Of a DNA stretch of 57,491 nucleotides, positions 55,443 to 57,491 are shown in pieces; the first letter of the stretch is position 1, and each line of letters begins with the position of its first letter. The notes under the pieces were generated by a model. It did not search any database. It was not told the origin of the DNA and was given only the letters and a program-made list of their open reading frames with translations. The translations under genes and the position numbers were made by a program. The stretch comes from Moritella sp. JT01 (GTDB lineage: Bacteria > Pseudomonadota > Gammaproteobacteria > Enterobacterales > Moritellaceae): the NCBI RefSeq assembly GCF_001574435.1, contig NZ_LOCN01000013.1, positions 1-57,491 on the forward strand. Reading direction: 5' to 3'.

Positions 55443-56081
55443 ATGAAAAAGATATTATTCTTAAGTGCATTATTAGTTTCAAATGTTGCTAATGCAGATT
55501 TAAATCTTGATTATAGGGCTTACAATACACCTGTTAATTATAACTTCGCAGAAGTCGAAGTCGGCTATAAAACTTATAAATCCGATGGCAATAAGGATAA
55601 TATGAAAGTTATTTCTATCGGTAGTGAATTAATGCTGAATGAAAAAGTGATAATGAAGTATTCATTTTCAGGTGAAGAAATAAATGATGTATCAAAAATT
55701 ATAAGCTTAAACATGGGGTTATTATATCGAATCTCACTGGCTGAAAAAGTCGACGTTGTACTTGGTGGTGAAGTTGAGTTTGATTGGTTAGCGTTAGAAG
55801 GTGGTGATACAGATACAGATACAGATACTGATTATAGCTATGATAATTATGACATAGGTGCTCATCTTGGGCTCAGGTATGGTTTTACCGATAAATTTGA
55901 AGGCCTGACACAAGTGATTATATCTGATTCTTCTTCGTATTCATTAATAACAACACTCGTGACAACAAAGATATCATATTATGTGACCAAAAATGTTGGC
56001 GTTGGTGCTTTCTATACTGCAGGGTTTAATGATAAGTTTGATAGTACTTACGCTGGAGCTAATATTAAAGTTAGATTTTAA
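55443..56081 (+). CDS. Outer-membrane beta-barrel protein
   Basis: A 212-residue protein with a signal peptide (MKKILFLSALLVSNVANA) and a small barrel of alternating strands (FAEVEVGYKTYKSDG, MKVISIGSELMLNEKVIMKYSFSG, NVGVGAFYTAGF), ending in a C-terminal Phe (GANIKVRF) that directs BAM insertion. An acidic loop at about residue 121-130 has a Thr-Asp repeat encoded by tandem GATACA units. It resembles the OmpA-like or OmpW-sized barrels common in marine bacteria; I do not recognise a specific family. It is divergent from the proton-ATPase gene. The 472-nt gap between them contains no ORF or RNA I recognise. Confidence 0.72.
   Translation: MKKILFLSALLVSNVANADLNLDYRAYNTPVNYNFAEVEVGYKTYKSDGNKDNMKVISIGSELMLNEKVIMKYSFSGEEINDVSKIISLNMGLLYRISLAEKVDVVLGGEVEFDWLALEGGDTDTDTDTDYSYDNYDIGAHLGLRYGFTDKFEGLTQVIISDSSSYSLITTLVTTKISYYVTKNVGVGAFYTAGFNDKFDSTYAGANIKVRF
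55806..55829. repeat. In-frame GATACA hexanucleotide repeat
   Basis: Four tandem units (GATACA three times, then GATACT), encoding Asp-Thr pairs in an outer-membrane protein loop. Because the unit is six bases, copy-number changes would lengthen or shorten the loop without shifting the frame. Confidence 0.85.
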
Positions 56082-56094
56082 TTAAAATAACAAA

Positions 56095-56135
56095 GCCTCA
56101 ACGTTAGTTGGGGCTTTGTTATTTTTAGCAGAATC
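56095..56135 (+). terminator. Terminator-like hairpin; copy 2 of the 41-nt repeat
   Basis: GCCTCAAC/GTTGGGGC with TTTGTTATTTTT follows the OMP gene. It aligns without gaps to 51453-51493 (about 34 of 41 identical by eye). It works as a terminator here, but the extended similarity past the T-tract suggests duplication or a dispersed repeat. The remaining gap to 56311 shows nothing else. Confidence 0.75.
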
Positions 56136-56311
56136 AAACATTTACGCTACTTTCCCTTCATTCACATCCCCAATCCCCCTCCAATAAAACTGACAATATA
56201 AGCTTCTTCGATGACGGCTATATGTATGTTATATAATTGTGATAAACACCTCTTTGTTGATGTTTAATTGTTTATTTCACTATAAGTGTATATATATAAA
56301 GTGGTATCTTT

Positions 56312-57418
56312 ATGTTTTTTCGATATATTTTATGGGGTCAGATGTTTGTTTTACAATCAAAATATAGTTTTCTGTTTCAAAAAAATGGGGATTTGAAGGA
56401 TCAAGTTAATGATTTAAAATTGCAAAATAGAAATTTGGAATTAAAAAACCAAGAGCTATCTGAGCAGTTGGATAAAGCATTGAATAATCCTGATATCGAA
56501 TTTAAACATATGCTTCTGAAATGTACGATTGAGTGTATCAACCATGTCGAAGGGGTTAGAGAAACCGTATTATCTTCATATCAAGCAATTGAGTTAGAAA
56601 ATCAATCGAGTGACAATATTAAAGAGTTACTTGATGTTTCAAGTCATTCTTTAAAGCATATTGTTTCTGAAATGCAAGGCTTAACCCATAAAATGAGGGG
56701 GATGACGGATAATATTTCTGGACTGTCAAAAATGGCCGCGAGTATAAGTACTTTCGTTTCGACAATCTCAAAGATTTCGGACCAAACTAATTTACTTGCA
56801 CTGAATGCTGCCATAGAAGCTGCGCGCGCTGGCGATGCTGGAAGAGGATTTAGTGTTGTCGCAGATGAAGTTAGAGCATTAGCCAACAATACTAATTCAT
56901 CTGCAAACGAGGTGGCTGAATTGGTGGATGGCATTATTGAATCGACGTCTGAGACAGTCGGTTCAGTAAATGATATCCAAAATAGTAATAGCCAATTATC
57001 AGGTGGTGTCGAGAAATTAAATGATGATTATACTTCGATTGTGAGCCACTGCACTTCAATGAACCAAACAATTAACCATGCCTCATTACGCACTTTTATT
57101 CAGACTGTGAAATTAGATCATATTGTTTGGAAGGGGGAGGTTTATGCCGTTGCATCGGGTGTTAGTAATAAGTCAATTGATGACTTTACAGATCATACTA
57201 TGTGCCGATTAGGTAAATGGTATCAAAGTGTGGGAGCTGAAATTTATGGCAATACATCAGCGTTTAGAAAGCTAGATGAACCACATCGAGAAGTACATAA
57301 AAACGGAGTTGCTGCTTTAGTTTTAATATCTAACGGTGATAAAAAACGGGCAATTGAACATTTACTCGCTATGGAAGAGGCGAGCAAAATGGTGATGAAA
57401 TATCTTGATGATCTATAA
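56312..57418 (+). CDS. Soluble chemoreceptor with C-terminal CZB zinc-binding domain
   Basis: A 368-residue cytoplasmic methyl-accepting protein without membrane helices. An N-terminal coiled coil ([20 protein letters not shown]) leads to the signalling tip [40 protein letters not shown] near residue 165. The C-terminal ~110 residues are a CZB domain: [12 protein letters not shown], the signature [11 protein letters not shown] and [11 protein letters not shown] supply the His3-Cys zinc site. CZB receptors such as H. pylori TlpD sense oxidants such as hypochlorite or zinc and feed chemotaxis or diguanylate cyclases. ATG 56342 (MFVLQ), with GGGG upstream, is an alternative start. The gene stands alone near the window edge. 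Confidence 0.88.
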   Translation: MFFRYILWGQMFVLQSKYSFLFQKNGDLKDQVNDLKLQNRNLELKNQELSEQLDKALNNPDIEFKHMLLKCTIECINHVEGVRETVLSSYQAIELENQSSDNIKELLDVSSHSLKHIVSEMQGLTHKMRGMTDNISGLSKMAASISTFVSTISKISDQTNLLALNAAIEAARAGDAGRGFSVVADEVRALANNTNSSANEVAELVDGIIESTSETVGSVNDIQNSNSQLSGGVEKLNDDYTSIVSHCTSMNQTINHASLRTFIQTVKLDHIVWKGEVYAVASGVSNKSIDDFTDHTMCRLGKWYQSVGAEIYGNTSAFRKLDEPHREVHKNGVAALVLISNGDKKRAIEHLLAMEEASKMVMKYLDDL

Positions 57419-57454
57419 TGTATTTGGTCTCATTTTATCACCTTTGACGAAAAA

Positions 57455-57474
57455 CACTGTCCTTTAGGGCGGTG
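57455..57474. mobile_element. Hairpin resembling an IS200/IS605-type end (candidate)
   Basis: CACTGTCC (57455-57462) pairs with GGGCGGTG (57467-57474), two wobbles, around TTTA; the context GACGAAAAACAC...GATGTAAGTCA resembles subterminal hairpins of IS200/IS605 elements as I recall them. The rest of the element would lie beyond the window. The call rests on structure and memory only. Confidence 0.35.
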
Positions 57475-57491
57475 ATGTAAGTCATTATTGC

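Overview
The window is a chromosomal segment of a marine, probably psychrophilic gammaproteobacterium. The malate dehydrogenase resembles what I recall of Moritella-type Mdh, motX sits beside rnr and rlmB as in Vibrio, and the DNA is moderately AT-rich with many chemotaxis and porin genes. Moritella or a close relative (Psychromonas, Shewanella, Vibrio) is my best reading; this is inference from gene content and remembered sequences, not a database search.

Layout. (1) 1-255: a G/C-rich hairpin resembling an IS200/IS605-type transposon end, then a Fur box. (2) 256-4105: a ferric-iron ABC importer. (3) 4184-7951: argR, divergent from an arginine transporter operon artP-artJ-artQ-artM, with ArgR-box-like sites between them. 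(4) 8204-13611: mdh, motX (sodium-driven flagellar motor), rnr and rlmB. (5) 13805-16660: an RDD membrane protein, elaA, and rpsF-rpsR-rplI, which lacks the priB gene found between rpsF and rpsR in many relatives. (6) 16765-22965: a three-gene operon on the minus strand (alkylglycerone-phosphate-synthase-like flavoprotein, GlpD-like dehydrogenase, FGGY sugar/polyol kinase) with a divergent AraC-type regulator. This is the best candidate here for a poorly described pathway, perhaps ether-lipid or alkylglycerol turnover. (7) 23082-31428: cytochrome c, dnaB, alr, a TetR regulator, a radical SAM protein, a 2-Cys peroxiredoxin, cheX, zur and dusA.

(8) 31749-37425: a chemoreceptor with a likely flagellar-sigma promoter, a 47-codon small gene, and a tandemly duplicated two-gene module (outer-membrane porin plus short periplasmic phosphate-binding-like protein), the second copy with a strong CRP site. 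(9) 37502-42230: a stand-alone PBP2 transpeptidase, rraB, and a PAS-PAS-GGDEF-EAL protein with a degenerate cyclase motif. (10) 42467-50411: valS-holC, an EthD-like protein, pepA, and divergent lptF-lptG. (11) 50526-51437: a second RDD protein and tRNA-Leu(CAA). (12) 51453-56135: a segment bounded by two copies of an imperfect 41-nt terminator-like repeat, carrying cytochrome b561, a P3A-type proton-pumping ATPase and an outer-membrane barrel protein. (13) 56312-57418: a soluble chemoreceptor with a CZB zinc-binding domain, followed at the edge by another transposon-end-like hairpin.

Most genes are core housekeeping genes. The accessory interest lies in blocks 6, 8 and 12 and in the hairpins at the two edges.
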